Shown here piece after piece: positions 48,782 to 57,348 of a stretch of 64,000 nucleotides of DNA. How positions within the stretch are numbered: the stretch's first letter is position 1; each line of letters starts with the position of its first letter. The notes beneath the pieces are model-generated. The model did no database searches. It was given only the letters and a program-made list of their open reading frames with translations, and was not told the origin of the DNA. Where the stretch lies: positions 186,001 to 250,000 of the forward strand of contig NZ_JAVHJU010000001.1 in NCBI RefSeq assembly GCF_031082405.1, in the 5' to 3' direction. The translations under genes were made by a program, and so were the position numbers. The stretch is from Amycolatopsis sp. A133. Its GTDB lineage: Bacteria; Actinomycetota; Actinomycetes; Mycobacteriales; Pseudonocardiaceae.

Positions 48782-51700
48782 TCAGCTGCAGCCGGACGTT
48801 GCGCCGCAACCTTCGCAGGCGTAGCACGAGCCTGCTGGGCGCATCTTCGTTCCGCACGTCATGCAGAGCGGGGCGTCCGCTGCCTTGCCGAGGCGCAGCT
48901 CCATCAGCTCCGTTGTCGTCTGGGCTTCGCGGTGCGGGTGCTCCGGTTCGTCCGCGTGCGGCTCCGGGGACGCGTCCACTGTGGACTGCAGCGCCTCCAG
49001 GTCGACGCCCTGGTTGCCGTAGGTCGCCTCGACCTCGGCCGAACGCTCGTCCGCCGAGAGGATGCCCAGCTGGGAGCGCTTCTCGTACGGGAGGTAGTCC
49101 AGGGCCAGCCTGCGGAACAGGTAGTCCATCACGCTCGTCGCGATGCGGATGTCCGGGTCGTCGGTCATGCCCGCCGGCTCGAAGCGCAGGTTGCAGAACT
49201 TCGACACGTAGAACTCGAGCGGGATGCCGTGCTGCAGGCCGACCGAAATCGACATCGAGAACGCGTCCATCACGCCGGCCAGGGTCGACCCCTGCTTGCC
49301 GAGCTTGACGAAGATCTCGCCGAGGCCGTCGTCCGGGTACGAACCCGCCGTCAGGTAGCCCTCCGCGCCGCCGACCGTGAACGACACCGTCTGGCTCGGG
49401 CGCTTCTTCGGCAGGCGCTTGCGGACCGGCCGGTATTCGACGACCTTCTCAGGCTCGGCGGCCGCGGCCGCCGTCTCCTTCTTCGCCGTCGACAGCGGCT
49501 GGCCGACCTTGCAGTTGTCGCGGTAGATCGCCAGCGCCTTCAGCCCGAGCTTCCAGCCCTGGAAGTAGATCTCCTCGACCTCTTCGACCGTCGCGGACTC
49601 CGGCATGTTGACCGTCTTGGAGATCGCGCCGGACAGGAACGGCTGCACCGCGGCCATCATCCGGACGTGCCCCATCGGCGCGATCGACCGCTCGCCGACT
49701 GCGCAATCGAACACCTCGTAGTGCTCCGGCCGCAGCCCCGGTGCGTCGACGACGTGGCCGTGCTGGGCCACGTACTCGACGATCGCCTCGACCTGCTCGT
49801 CCTGGTAGCCCAGCGCCGTCAGCGCGCGCGGCACCGTCTGGTTGACGATCTGCATCGAGCCGCCGCCGACCAGCTTCTTGAACTTCACCAGCGAGAAGTC
49901 CGGCTCGATCCCGGTGGTGTCGCAGTCCATCATGAAGCCGATGGTGTTGTGACTGACGAACCCGTTCGCCACGTAGGTCACGTTCTCGGGCACCGACAGG
50001 TCGAAGGTCGGCTGCAGGCCACCATCCTCGTTGGACAGCACCGGCTCGAACAGATAACCGAGCGCGTGTCCGAGGCGCTGGTCGGCCGTCTCACCGAAGA
50101 TCCGGCGGCCGAGCATGCGCGGCACGCCGCCCGTCTTCCCGAGCGCCTGCACGACCGCGTCCCGGGATTCGTGCCCCGCCGGCACCAGTTCGTCCCACAC
50201 CCGCCGAGGCAGGTGGATCCGGTCGCTCTTGGCCGAACCCCGCGGTTCGAGCGCGACCACCGCACGGTTCTTCCGGTCGCCCATGAATCCGACGACCTCG
50301 TCGAAGATCAACGCGTGGTCGACGTTGCGCAGCCGGACCTGGTGCAGCACATCGCCCCAGCCGCTGGTCGTCGCCCTCGTCGTGGAGGCCATGCCGAGCG
50401 ACAGCAGGAGCGTGCGGATGTCCTCCGCGAACAGTTCCGACGCGGTCGCGACACCCGGCACCCCTTCGAGCACCGTGCCGTCTGCTTCGAAGAGCCCCCG
50501 CAGGAAAGCCGCGTAGACGCCCGCGGCGTTGGTCTCACGGATCGCCGCGGGGATCCGCGGTGTCCAGCCCTTTCCGGTGTGGTCGGCTCCCGGCAGGTCC
50601 TTCGCGAAGCCGGCCGCCTGCCACCACCTCGCCAACCGGACGGACTGCAGGGTCACCTCCTGGTACCCCTGGCACCGGCGGACGGCGGGGTCGAGGTTGA
50701 AGAGGCCCTTCGCCAGCGTCTGCAGCCGCACCACGACATCCGGATCGGTGTCGGCGACGCAGAAGCGGATGCCCTTGGCGTGCAGGCTGCCATCGCCCAT
50801 GAAATAGCCGACCAGCTCGGCCAGGTCCTCGTCCACGGCGTCCGGGACGCAGATCGCCCGGTCGTCGGTGTAGTACGCCTGATCGAGCACGGGCAGCGGA
50901 ACCTGCCGGGGGGCACCGACCAGACCGCCCAGCTGGAGTGGCACGAGATCGCCCGGCCGGATGTCGGCGAGACGCCGCCACACCCAGCCCCCGGTTTCGG
51001 CGTCGACCACCTTGGCGCGGTGCGCCAGTGTGCCCTGGAGGCGGTAGCCGCCCTTGGTCACGACGCGCCTGGTCGGCTCCTCGCCGTTGACGAAGAACTT
51101 CGTCGCCTGCCGAGGCCCCTCGTCGGTCGACACGGTGACGTCGATGTCCTGCCAGCGGTCACCGTAAAGGTCGCCGAGCTCGGACAACCGGGCCAGTCCC
51201 CGATCGGTCGTCACCAGGGTGTCGGCGGTCAGGCATCCGGTGGGGGCGAGCACCGACGCCTGCGCGTTGCGCCAGCCGTGCTTCGTCCCGATGTCGATGC
51301 CCTTCTTCCACTCCTCGGTCGCCAGCGCGCGGACGGCGGCGTCGTTCGAGTGGTAGGTGCGGACGAGCTCGTTCGCCGCCGCGTGCTTGCGCATCACGCG
51401 CTGGTGCGCTTCGGCGTTGCGGGCGTACCCCTCGTACGCGCCGACGACCTGGGCCATCTCCGCCGAACGCCGGTACGACACACCCGTCATCAGCGAAGTG
51501 ATCGCCGCCGCGAGCGCGCGGCCGCCTTCGGAGTCGTAGGCGTGGCCGAGCGCCATCAGCAGCGCGCCGAGGTTGGCGTAGCCGATGCCGAGCTGGCGGA
51601 ACTTCCGGGTGGTGTCGGCGATCGGCTCGGTCGGGAAGTCCGCGAAGCAGATCGAAACGTCCATCGCCGTGATGACGAACTCGACGGCGCGGGCGAACAG

Positions 51701-53959
51701 CGGCGCGTCGAACGTGCCCTGCGGCGTGATGAACTTCAGCAGGTTCAGCGACGCCAGGTTGCAGCTGGAGTTGTCGAGGTGCATGTACTCGCTGCACGGG
51801 TTCGACGCGGTGATCCGGCCCGACTCCGGGCAGGTGTGCCAGTCGTTGATCGTGCCGTCGTACTGGATGCCGGGGTCGGCGCACTCCCACGCGGCCTGGG
51901 CCATGGTGCGGAACAGCTTCTTCGCGTCGGTGCGGTCGATGACCTCGCCGGTGAGCCGGGCGCGCAGGCCGAAGCCGGTGCCGTTCTCCACCGCGTGCAT
52001 GAACTCGTCCGACACGCGGACCGAGTTGTTCGCGTTCTGGTACTGCACGGACGAGATGTCCGCGCCGGAGAGGTCCATGTCGAACCCGGCGTCGCGGAGG
52101 ACCTTGATCTTCTCTTCTTCGCGCGCCTTGGTCTGGATGAACTCCTCGATGTCCGGGTGGTCGACGTCGAGCACGACCATCTTCGCCGCGCGCCGGGTGG
52201 CACCGCCGGACTTGATGGTGCCCGCCGACGCGTCAGCGCCGCGCATGAAGGAGACCGGCCCGGACGCGGTGCCGCCGGAGGTGAGCAGTTCCTTCGAGGA
52301 GCGGATGCGGGAGAGGTTCAGCCCGGCGCCGGAGCCGCCCTTGAAGATCAGGCCCTCTTCGCGGTACCAGTTGAGGATCGACTCCATCGTGTCGTCGACG
52401 GCGAGGATGAAGCAGTTGTGAACACGGAGGTTTCCGGAAAGGTACTCGCCGGATTCCGTCTGGATGTCGTAGACCGGCATCTCGCCACGGCTCTCGACCG
52501 CGGCGATCTCCAGCCGCTTCCTCTCCCGGGCAGGCAGGCCGGGCTTTTCGAAGGACGCCTCCAGCTTCGCCGTCTTCACCGGATCGATGAAGCCGATTTC
52601 GTCCGCGAAGATCCGCCGGTCACCGGCGTTCTGGATCCGGATGCCCCAGAGATCGTGCCGATCCGGCCTGCTCTCCTTCTTGCGGCCCACCCGGGCGAAG
52701 ATGCCGAACCGGGCCAGCAGCTGCTGGAGGCCACGGACCAGGCCTTCGCCGATCATGTCCAGCGCCACCAGAGTGGACCGTTCACGTGCGGACACATAGC
52801 CCTCGGCCTGGAAGATGCTCCGCAGGTACGCGGCCACGACCGGGAGCGGCGCCGTGTACAGGTGCTCCGGCACCTCCATTTCGGTCCCCCGGGCGCGCAG
52901 GCCCCAGCTCTCGACGAAGTTCTCGAGAACGTTGCCGTAGAGCCGGGTGCGGCGGCAGTCGAGCGTCTCTTCCTGGGTTTCGACGGCACGTTCGTGGCGG
53001 TGGACGTCCGGGAAGACGCGGTCGAGGGCATCACGCACCCAGGCCAGCTCGGCGTCGTTCACCGTCATCGCTTCGATGGTGAGCGAGCGGTTCGTCCCGC
53101 GGTACTGACCGACGAAGCCGTCCGACTGCAACCAGCCCGCCAGCGCGGCTTCGGCGACGTCGGTTTCCCTGATCTCTTCTTCACCGAAAGCGCTGCGGCG
53201 GTGCCATTCGAGCTGGTCTCCGACCCGCAGCTCGCCGGCAGGCACGAACTTCCCGCCGCCCGCACTCGCACGCCACACGAGGTGGTCCGCTGTCACGTCG
53301 AGGACGTGGCCCGACTTCGTCGTGACCCGCAGGACTTCCTTGATCCCGTTCGCCTTGGTGGCGACGACCTTGGTCAGCCCGTGCGCGTCGTAGACTTTGG
53401 CACCCACGGCGTTCAGCTCGACGAAGCGGCCGATCGGCACGGCGCCGCCGGGAGTGCTCACCAGGGCGTCGTACGGCTGGCAGGCGGAGACTTGCTGCTT
53501 CGACGGCGTGCCGACGTTGAACCAGACCGGGGAGTTGAAGCTGAAGACCTGGTGCAGCAGCATCCAGGTGAGTTCGTGCTCGAAGATCTCGAGGTCCTGC
53601 GGCGTGGCGAAGTAGCCGTGGTCGCCCGCGGCCTTGACGTAGGTCCGCACGACCCGGTCGATGAGCTGCTTGAGGCTGCGTTCACGCTGCGGGCTGCCGA
53701 CGGCGCCGCGGAAGTACTTGCTGGTGACGATGTTGGTCGCGTTCACCGACCAGAACTCGGGGAACTCCACGCCGCGCTGCTCGAAGTTGACCGAGCCGTC
53801 GCGCCAGTTCGTCATGACGACGTCCCGCTGCTCCCAGGTCACCTGGTCGTACGGGTGCTGTCCCTCGGTCGTGAACACGCGCTGCACGCTCAGCCCGCCG
53901 GCGGTCTTGCCCTTCTTGCCGGCGGCCGCGCGGGCCCCCGTTCCCACGGTTTCCGTCAT
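48782..53959 (-). CDS. nrdJ: Vitamin B12-dependent (class II) ribonucleotide reductase with two inteins
   Basis: Precursor of 1725 residues; removing the two inteins leaves a 939-residue enzyme, the usual NrdJ length. Exteins are residues 1-159, 516-908 and 1339-1725. The catalytic Cys and Glu are in NPCSEYMHLD (Cys722, Glu724 in the precursor). The phosphate-binding region is APTG/TIGFMMDCDTTG, interrupted by intein 2. SKQQVSA/CFILAVDD is interrupted by intein 1 beside the redox Cys. The C-terminus has a zinc-type Cys cluster (MTCGTKM, GSCYACEGCGATSGCS). It reduces ribonucleotides with adenosylcobalamin and needs no oxygen. nrdR lies 29 bases upstream, forming the nrdRJ operon known in Streptomyces. 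Confidence 0.97.
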   Translation of the reverse strand: MTETVGTGARAAAGKKGKTAGGLSVQRVFTTEGQHPYDQVTWEQRDVVMTNWRDGSVNFEQRGVEFPEFWSVNATNIVTSKYFRGAVGSPQRERSLKQLIDRVVRTYVKAAGDHGYFATPQDLEIFEHELTWMLLHQVFSFNSPVWFNVGTPSKQQVSACQPYDALVSTPGGAVPIGRFVELNAVGAKVYDAHGLTKVVATKANGIKEVLRVTTKSGHVLDVTADHLVWRASAGGGKFVPAGELRVGDQLEWHRRSAFGEEEIRETDVAEAALAGWLQSDGFVGQYRGTNRSLTIEAMTVNDAELAWVRDALDRVFPDVHRHERAVETQEETLDCRRTRLYGNVLENFVESWGLRARGTEMEVPEHLYTAPLPVVAAYLRSIFQAEGYVSARERSTLVALDMIGEGLVRGLQQLLARFGIFARVGRKKESRPDRHDLWGIRIQNAGDRRIFADEIGFIDPVKTAKLEASFEKPGLPARERKRLEIAAVESRGEMPVYDIQTESGEYLSGNLRVHNCFILAVDDTMESILNWYREEGLIFKGGSGAGLNLSRIRSSKELLTSGGTASGPVSFMRGADASAGTIKSGGATRRAAKMVVLDVDHPDIEEFIQTKAREEEKIKVLRDAGFDMDLSGADISSVQYQNANNSVRVSDEFMHAVENGTGFGLRARLTGEVIDRTDAKKLFRTMAQAAWECADPGIQYDGTINDWHTCPESGRITASNPCSEYMHLDNSSCNLASLNLLKFITPQGTFDAPLFARAVEFVITAMDVSICFADFPTEPIADTTRKFRQLGIGYANLGALLMALGHAYDSEGGRALAAAITSLMTGVSYRRSAEMAQVVGAYEGYARNAEAHQRVMRKHAAANELVRTYHSNDAAVRALATEEWKKGIDIGTKHGWRNAQASVLAPTGCLTADTLVTTDRGLARLSELGDLYGDRWQDIDVTVSTDEGPRQATKFFVNGEEPTRRVVTKGGYRLQGTLAHRAKVVDAETGGWVWRRLADIRPGDLVPLQLGGLVGAPRQVPLPVLDQAYYTDDRAICVPDAVDEDLAELVGYFMGDGSLHAKGIRFCVADTDPDVVVRLQTLAKGLFNLDPAVRRCQGYQEVTLQSVRLARWWQAAGFAKDLPGADHTGKGWTPRIPAAIRETNAAGVYAAFLRGLFEADGTVLEGVPGVATASELFAEDIRTLLLSLGMASTTRATTSGWGDVLHQVRLRNVDHALIFDEVVGFMGDRKNRAVVALEPRGSAKSDRIHLPRRVWDELVPAGHESRDAVVQALGKTGGVPRMLGRRIFGETADQRLGHALGYLFEPVLSNEDGGLQPTFDLSVPENVTYVANGFVSHNTIGFMMDCDTTGIEPDFSLVKFKKLVGGGSMQIVNQTVPRALTALGYQDEQVEAIVEYVAQHGHVVDAPGLRPEHYEVFDCAVGERSIAPMGHVRMMAAVQPFLSGAISKTVNMPESATVEEVEEIYFQGWKLGLKALAIYRDNCKVGQPLSTAKKETAAAAAEPEKVVEYRPVRKRLPKKRPSQTVSFTVGGAEGYLTAGSYPDDGLGEIFVKLGKQGSTLAGVMDAFSMSISVGLQHGIPLEFYVSKFCNLRFEPAGMTDDPDIRIATSVMDYLFRRLALDYLPYEKRSQLGILSADERSAEVEATYGNQGVDLEALQSTVDASPEPHADEPEHPHREAQTTTELMELRLGKAADAPLCMTCGTKMRPAGSCYACEGCGATSGCS
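49946..51235 (-). mobile_element. Intein 2 in NrdJ (430 aa, LAGLIDADG endonuclease type)
   Basis: Residues 909-1338 of the precursor. It starts with Cys (CLTADTLVTT) after extein APTG and ends VSHN before extein Thr (TIGFMM). Block B is TLAHRAKV (977-984). Two LAGLIDADG-like helices are LVGYFMGDG (1049-1057) and LRGLFEADG (1153-1161), each with its acidic residue. All splicing residues (Cys1, block-B His, penultimate His, last Asn, Thr+1) are present, so protein splicing should work. The insertion point is in the conserved substrate phosphate-binding loop. Confidence 0.95.
52415..53482 (-). mobile_element. Intein 1 in NrdJ (356 aa, LAGLIDADG endonuclease type)
   Basis: Residues 160-515 of the precursor. 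It starts at Cys160 (CQPYDALVSTPGG) after extein KQQVSA and ends RVHN before extein Cys (CFILAV). Block B has TADH (223-226). The homing-endonuclease helices are LAGWLQSDG (273-281) and LRSIFQAEG (379-387); the second has Glu in place of Asp. Cys1, His, Asn and Cys+1 for splicing are intact. The site splits the extein just before the N-terminal redox-active Cys. Confidence 0.95.
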
Positions 53960-53988
53960 CGGTTGAACCCTCTCCCGCAGCGGGACGG

Positions 53989-54483
53989 CTAATCGCCGTC
54001 TTCGCGCTGATCGCTTCCCTTCGGGGCAGCAGCACCCGCCATGGCCTCACGCAGGTCGGCGATCTCCTTCTCGAAGTCTTCGACCGAGGAGAAGGAGCGG
54101 TAGACACTGGCGAACCGGAGGTAGGCGACCCCGTCGAGCTCACGCAGCGGGCCCAGGATGGCCAGGCCGACCTCGTGGCTCGGGATCTCGGCCAGCCCGG
54201 CGGAGCGGATCGACTCCTCCACGCGCTGCGCGAGCTGCTGCAGCGCGTCGTCGTCGACCGGCCTGCCCTGGCAGGCGCGGCGGACGCCGCTCACCACCTT
54301 GTCCCGGCTGAACTGCTCGGTGACCCCGGACCGCTTGACAACGGCGAGCACCATCGTCTCCGACGTCGTGAACCGCCGTCCGCACGACGCGCACGAGCGC
54401 CGCCTGCGGATCGCCTGGCCTTCATCCACCTCTCGGGAGTCGACGACCCGAGAGTCCGCATGCCGGCAGAACGGGCACCTCAT
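53989..54483 (-). CDS. nrdR: Transcriptional repressor NrdR
   Basis: Regulator of ribonucleotide reductase genes, 164 residues. The N-terminal zinc ribbon shows CPFC at 3-6 and CASC at about 31-34 ([37 protein letters not shown]). The ATP-cone follows ([40 protein letters not shown]) and senses ATP/dATP. The ATG at 54483 places the zinc ribbon at the very N-terminus as in the family, with AAGG upstream. It is the first gene of nrdR-nrdJ and probably controls itself through sites in the 278-base gap upstream. Confidence 0.96.
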   Translation of the reverse strand: MRCPFCRHADSRVVDSREVDEGQAIRRRRSCASCGRRFTTSETMVLAVVKRSGVTEQFSRDKVVSGVRRACQGRPVDDDALQQLAQRVEESIRSAGLAEIPSHEVGLAILGPLRELDGVAYLRFASVYRSFSSVEDFEKEIADLREAMAGAAAPKGSDQREDGD

Positions 54484-54569
54484 CCGCCGATCACCTTCCC
54501 TCCGCGCCGGCCGCCCGCGGTCGACGCCCCGGCGGCCACCATGCACCCCTGCGCACCTGGTGATCGTTT

Positions 54570-54642
54570 TGTGGACATCCGGTGGGTAACGGCCGACCAG
54601 CTGTGGACAACTGCTGTCCAGTCTACCCCAACCTGTGGACCA
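54570..54642. promoter_or_regulatory. Three DnaA-box-like repeats at 32-bp spacing upstream of nrdR
   Basis: TGTGGAC occurs at 54570, 54602 and 54634, exactly 32 bp apart and in the same orientation. The middle one is TGTGGACAA, the complement of the actinobacterial DnaA box TTGTCCACA; the others are TGTGGACAT and TGTGGACCA. They lie 87-159 bases upstream of the nrdR start, about three helical turns apart, on one DNA face. DnaA control of nrd genes is known in E. coli; here it is inferred. Confidence 0.5.
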
Positions 54643-54660
54643 ACTACAGCGGTGTAACTA

Positions 54661-54670
54661 CTACATGTAG
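54661..54670. promoter_or_regulatory. Probable NrdR box upstream of nrdR-nrdJ
   Basis: CTACATGTAG is a perfect 10-bp palindrome inside ACTACTACATGTAGCGG, resembling NrdR boxes (ACACTANATNTAGTGT type). A second related dyad, TACAGCGGTGTA (54645-54656 approximately), lies just downstream toward nrdR. Paired boxes are usual for NrdR. Confidence 0.55.
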
Positions 54671-54761
54671 CGGCGAAGGGTAGAACTCGGGAGGTGCGTG
54701 CGCAAGCGCCACGCCGGACGCGATCCACGCCCGGGTGAGTGCGGTTGACGGCCCCGGCGGA

Positions 54762-55235
54762 TCAGGGTGCGGGCGCGGCGGCCGGGTCGGCCACGGGGAC
54801 CGTGAGCGGCAGCCCGGGCACCAGAACGGCCTGGTCCAGGCGATTCAGTTCCTTGATGCGGGCGACAACCGCGCCAGGCTCGCTGTCCGGCGCGAATCGC
54901 GCGGCCAGCGAAGCGAGCGTGTCGCCCTGACCGACCGACACCGTCGCGGTCCGCTCGGGCACCGGGGCGCCGGACGCCCCGCTCCCCAGAAGACCCAGTC
55001 CGGTGATCACGAGGCAGCTCGCGACGGCGAGCGCGGCGAGCCACGGCCACCGCACCGGCACCCGCCGCGGCGCCGCGCAGGGTGCGCCGGCCGGACGGCG
55101 GCCGGCCACGACCCGCGCGCGGGTCGGCGGGCGGTGCACCTCGCCGCGGCGCCCGCGCAGCACGCGCACGGGACGGAGGGGCGCCGGGACCGGGGTCGCC
55201 GGGCGAACGTGTCCGCGTTCGGCCAGAATGGACAT
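54762..55235 (-). CDS. LysM-domain membrane protein
   Basis: Protein of 157 residues: a basic cytoplasmic N-terminus (about 1-62), one membrane helix (PWLAALAVASCLVITGLGLL), and a C-terminal LysM domain that binds peptidoglycan glycans (VSVGQGDTLASLAARFAPDS; NRLDQAVLVPGLPLTVP). A LysM gene between lexA and nrdR is a familiar actinobacterial arrangement. The upstream gap contains two SOS boxes, the nearer one 64-79 bases before this start, so the gene may be damage-inducible; a role in slowing wall growth or division during SOS is a guess. Confidence 0.88.
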   Translation of the reverse strand: MSILAERGHVRPATPVPAPLRPVRVLRGRRGEVHRPPTRARVVAGRRPAGAPCAAPRRVPVRWPWLAALAVASCLVITGLGLLGSGASGAPVPERTATVSVGQGDTLASLAARFAPDSEPGAVVARIKELNRLDQAVLVPGLPLTVPVADPAAAPAP

Positions 55236-55298
55236 CCGAACCTCCTCGAAACCCTGTGTCCGCCCGTTTCCCGGGCCGGAGCGGCCCGTGGATCAAGG

Positions 55299-55314
55299 TC
55301 GAACAGGCGTTCTA
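55299..55314. promoter_or_regulatory. SOS box (LexA site) 1
   Basis: TCGAACAGGCGTTCTA agrees with the actinobacterial LexA consensus TCGAACRNRYGTTCGA except for one base. It lies 64 bases upstream of the LysM gene and 214 bases upstream of lexA. Confidence 0.75.
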
Positions 55315-55378
55315 TCGAACGCCCGTGCGAAGGTCTACCACCTGCCACCGACAAAATCGAGCGGACACGGCGTGTCGA

Positions 55379-55394
55379 TCGAACAGATGTTTGA
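55379..55394. promoter_or_regulatory. SOS box (LexA site) 2
   Basis: TCGAACAGATGTTTGA matches the same consensus with a single change (GTTT for GTTC). It is 134 bases upstream of the lexA start and is the better placed site for lexA autoregulation. Confidence 0.75.
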
Positions 55395-55527
55395 AATCGT
55401 CGTGCCCGGGGGCTAACGTCGGTGACCAGGGCATCTGCCGGGCAGATGCCGCCGGCGAGCGTGCCCGCACCCCGCGGGCGGCGGCCGGCGCGCAGATACG
55501 TGCAGCGAACGTCTGGGAGGCGACGCA

Positions 55528-56253
55528 GTGGCGAAGGAGAACAAGGCGGGCAGGACCAGTGGGTCCCCCGGCGGCTCGGGCAAGGTGCACGCCATGCCCG
55601 AGGTGTACGAGGTGGACGACGCTCTCACCGTCCGCCAGCAGCAGGTCCTCGACGTGATCCGCTCCTGGGTGAGCCGGTTCGGCTACCCGCCGAGCGTCCG
55701 CGAGATCGGTGAAGCGGTCGGGCTGACGTCGACGTCGTCGGTCTCGCACCAGCTGCGCGCGCTGCAGCGCAAGGGCTACCTGCGGCGCGACGCGAACCGC
55801 CCCCGCGCAGTCGGTGTCCTCTCGGCGACCGACGACAACCCCATGGGCATCGAGATGGACCAGCAGCCGGTCATGCCGAAGGCGGCGTACGTGCCGCTGG
55901 TCGGCCGGATCGCCGCCGGTGGCCCGGTGCTGGCCGAGCAGGCCATCGAGGACGTCTTCCCGCTGCCGCGGGAGATCGTCGGCGAGGGCGAGCTGTTCCT
56001 GCTGAAGGTCACCGGTGATTCGATGGTCGACGCGGCCATCACCGACGGCGACTGGGTGGTCGTCCGCCAGCAGCCGGACGCGGACAACGGCGAGATCGTC
56101 GCGGCGATGATCGACGGCGAGGCCACGGTCAAGACGTTCAAGCGCAAGGGCGGCCACATCTGGCTGATGCCGCACAACGAGGCGTACGAGCCGATCCCCG
56201 GCGACGACGCCACGGTGCTCGGCAAGGTCGTCGCCGTCCTGCGGCGTCTTTAG
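55528..56253 (+). CDS. lexA: SOS repressor LexA
   Basis: Repressor/autoprotease of 241 residues. The winged helix is [20 protein letters not shown] and [20 protein letters not shown] (about 33-80). The cleavage site is Ala130-Gly131 in [14 protein letters not shown]. The catalytic pair is Ser165 (VTGDSMVDA) and Lys202 (ATVKTFKRK). GGGAGG at 55515-55520 supports the GTG at 55528. A basic, Gly/Ser-rich extension of about 25 residues precedes the DNA-binding domain. Two LexA boxes lie upstream, so it regulates itself and probably the divergent LysM gene. Confidence 0.97.
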   Translation: MAKENKAGRTSGSPGGSGKVHAMPEVYEVDDALTVRQQQVLDVIRSWVSRFGYPPSVREIGEAVGLTSTSSVSHQLRALQRKGYLRRDANRPRAVGVLSATDDNPMGIEMDQQPVMPKAAYVPLVGRIAAGGPVLAEQAIEDVFPLPREIVGEGELFLLKVTGDSMVDAAITDGDWVVVRQQPDADNGEIVAAMIDGEATVKTFKRKGGHIWLMPHNEAYEPIPGDDATVLGKVVAVLRRL

Positions 56254-56260
56254 GGGGTCG

Positions 56261-56287
56261 CTCCCGGGCTTTCGCACGGCCCGGGAG
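56261..56287 (+). terminator. Hairpin terminator after lexA
   Basis: CTCCCGGGC (56261-56269) pairs with GCCCGGGAG (56279-56287) around a 9-base loop, 7 bases beyond the lexA stop; it also faces the end of the convergent gene at 56329. Confidence 0.7.
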
Positions 56288-56328
56288 ATTCACCGGATCG
56301 GATGATCTTCGGCCGTGGGGAGCCGAGA

Positions 56329-57336
56329 TCAGCGGCGAGCTCGGCGACGCAGCTTGCTGAAGCCGAACCAGCCGAGGCCGATCACCGCGACCGTGATCCC
56401 GGCGGCGGGCAGGACGGGCAGCCCGGCCCCGTCCCCCGCCGAACCGGACGACGCGCTCGTGCCGGTCGTCCCCTCTGCCGGTGCGCCGGACTGCGCGGCC
56501 GACGCCGCCGCGCCCCGCACCGTGCGGAGGGGCTGGCCCACGCCTTCGCTCCCCGAGATCAACGTCCCGTCGGGATCGAAGGCGATCGCCTCGCCCTGCT
56601 TTTCCCCCGGCAACGGGATCCGCACCGGGTTGCGCTGCAACGCCGCCGGCACGTCGCCGTCCGGAGCCGCGTACACATACGCGTCCGTGTAGGTCCGCAA
56701 CGCGACGACGCTGCCGTCGGCCGTGGACGCGCCGCCCGTCACCAGGATCGAACCGATCGAGCCGACCGGGCCGCCCTGGGTGTCGGTCGTCTCGAACTTC
56801 ACCGTGCCGACCTTCTCGAGGTTGGTCGGTCCTGGGCTCGCCAGCGGGCCCGAAGGCCGGTACACGCGAGCCTCGCCGAGAACGTCCTTGGTGATCAGGT
56901 ACGGCGTGCCCGCCTTGTCCATGATCAGCGCTTCGGTGTCGTGCTGGCCGTCCGGGTACATGAGCCGGTGCAGCGTGACCTTGCCCTGGGGGCTCATCTC
57001 CAGCAGGGCGACCGTCAGCCGGCCCTTCTGGTTGTCGCCGGTGTCGGACAGCCACAACCGCCCGTCGGACGTGCGGGCCAGGTCCTCGACGTCGAACGGG
57101 TCCGTCCGGTCGGTCATGACCTTCTGCACCTTGCAGTCCCGGCCCAGCACGAACACCTGGACCTTGCTGCCGCCGTCGTTGATCGCGTACAGCTGCGAAC
57201 CGTCGGAGACCAGGCCGGACAGCTCGCCGATCCGGGAGTCCTTCATCGTGCACAGCGGCTGCGGCGTCTCGGCCGCCGACGCGGGCACCGCCCCGCCCAG
57301 CACGGCCGTGAAGACCAAAACGACAGCCCAGCGCAC
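56329..57336 (-). CDS. Membrane-anchored extracytoplasmic propeller-like protein
   Basis: Exported protein of 335 residues. The signal peptide is VRWAVVLVFTAVLGGAVPAS, ending near ASAAE. The body has repeated beta segments suggestive of a propeller (RIGELSGLVSDGSQLYAIND; DVEDLARTSDGRLWLSDTGD; GQHDTEALIMDKAGTPYLIT). A Ser/Gly/Ala-rich stretch and a C-terminal membrane helix with basic end (AAGITVAVIGLGWFGFSKLR) anchor it. Function unknown; esterase-like phytase folds have similar repeats. GGAGG precedes the GTG at 57336, and a large hairpin reaches right up to that site. Confidence 0.82.
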   Translation of the reverse strand: MRWAVVLVFTAVLGGAVPASAAETPQPLCTMKDSRIGELSGLVSDGSQLYAINDGGSKVQVFVLGRDCKVQKVMTDRTDPFDVEDLARTSDGRLWLSDTGDNQKGRLTVALLEMSPQGKVTLHRLMYPDGQHDTEALIMDKAGTPYLITKDVLGEARVYRPSGPLASPGPTNLEKVGTVKFETTDTQGGPVGSIGSILVTGGASTADGSVVALRTYTDAYVYAAPDGDVPAALQRNPVRIPLPGEKQGEAIAFDPDGTLISGSEGVGQPLRTVRGAAASAAQSGAPAEGTTGTSASSGSAGDGAGLPVLPAAGITVAVIGLGWFGFSKLRRRARR

Positions 57337-57348
57337 CCAGCCACCTCC

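Noticed and set aside
48932..53992. Open frame of 1686 codons on the strand opposite nrdJ
   Set aside because: It is a shadow of codon bias in a high-GC gene. Its sequence is Arg/Val/Leu/Asp-rich without motifs, while the minus strand encodes a clear NrdJ with two inteins.
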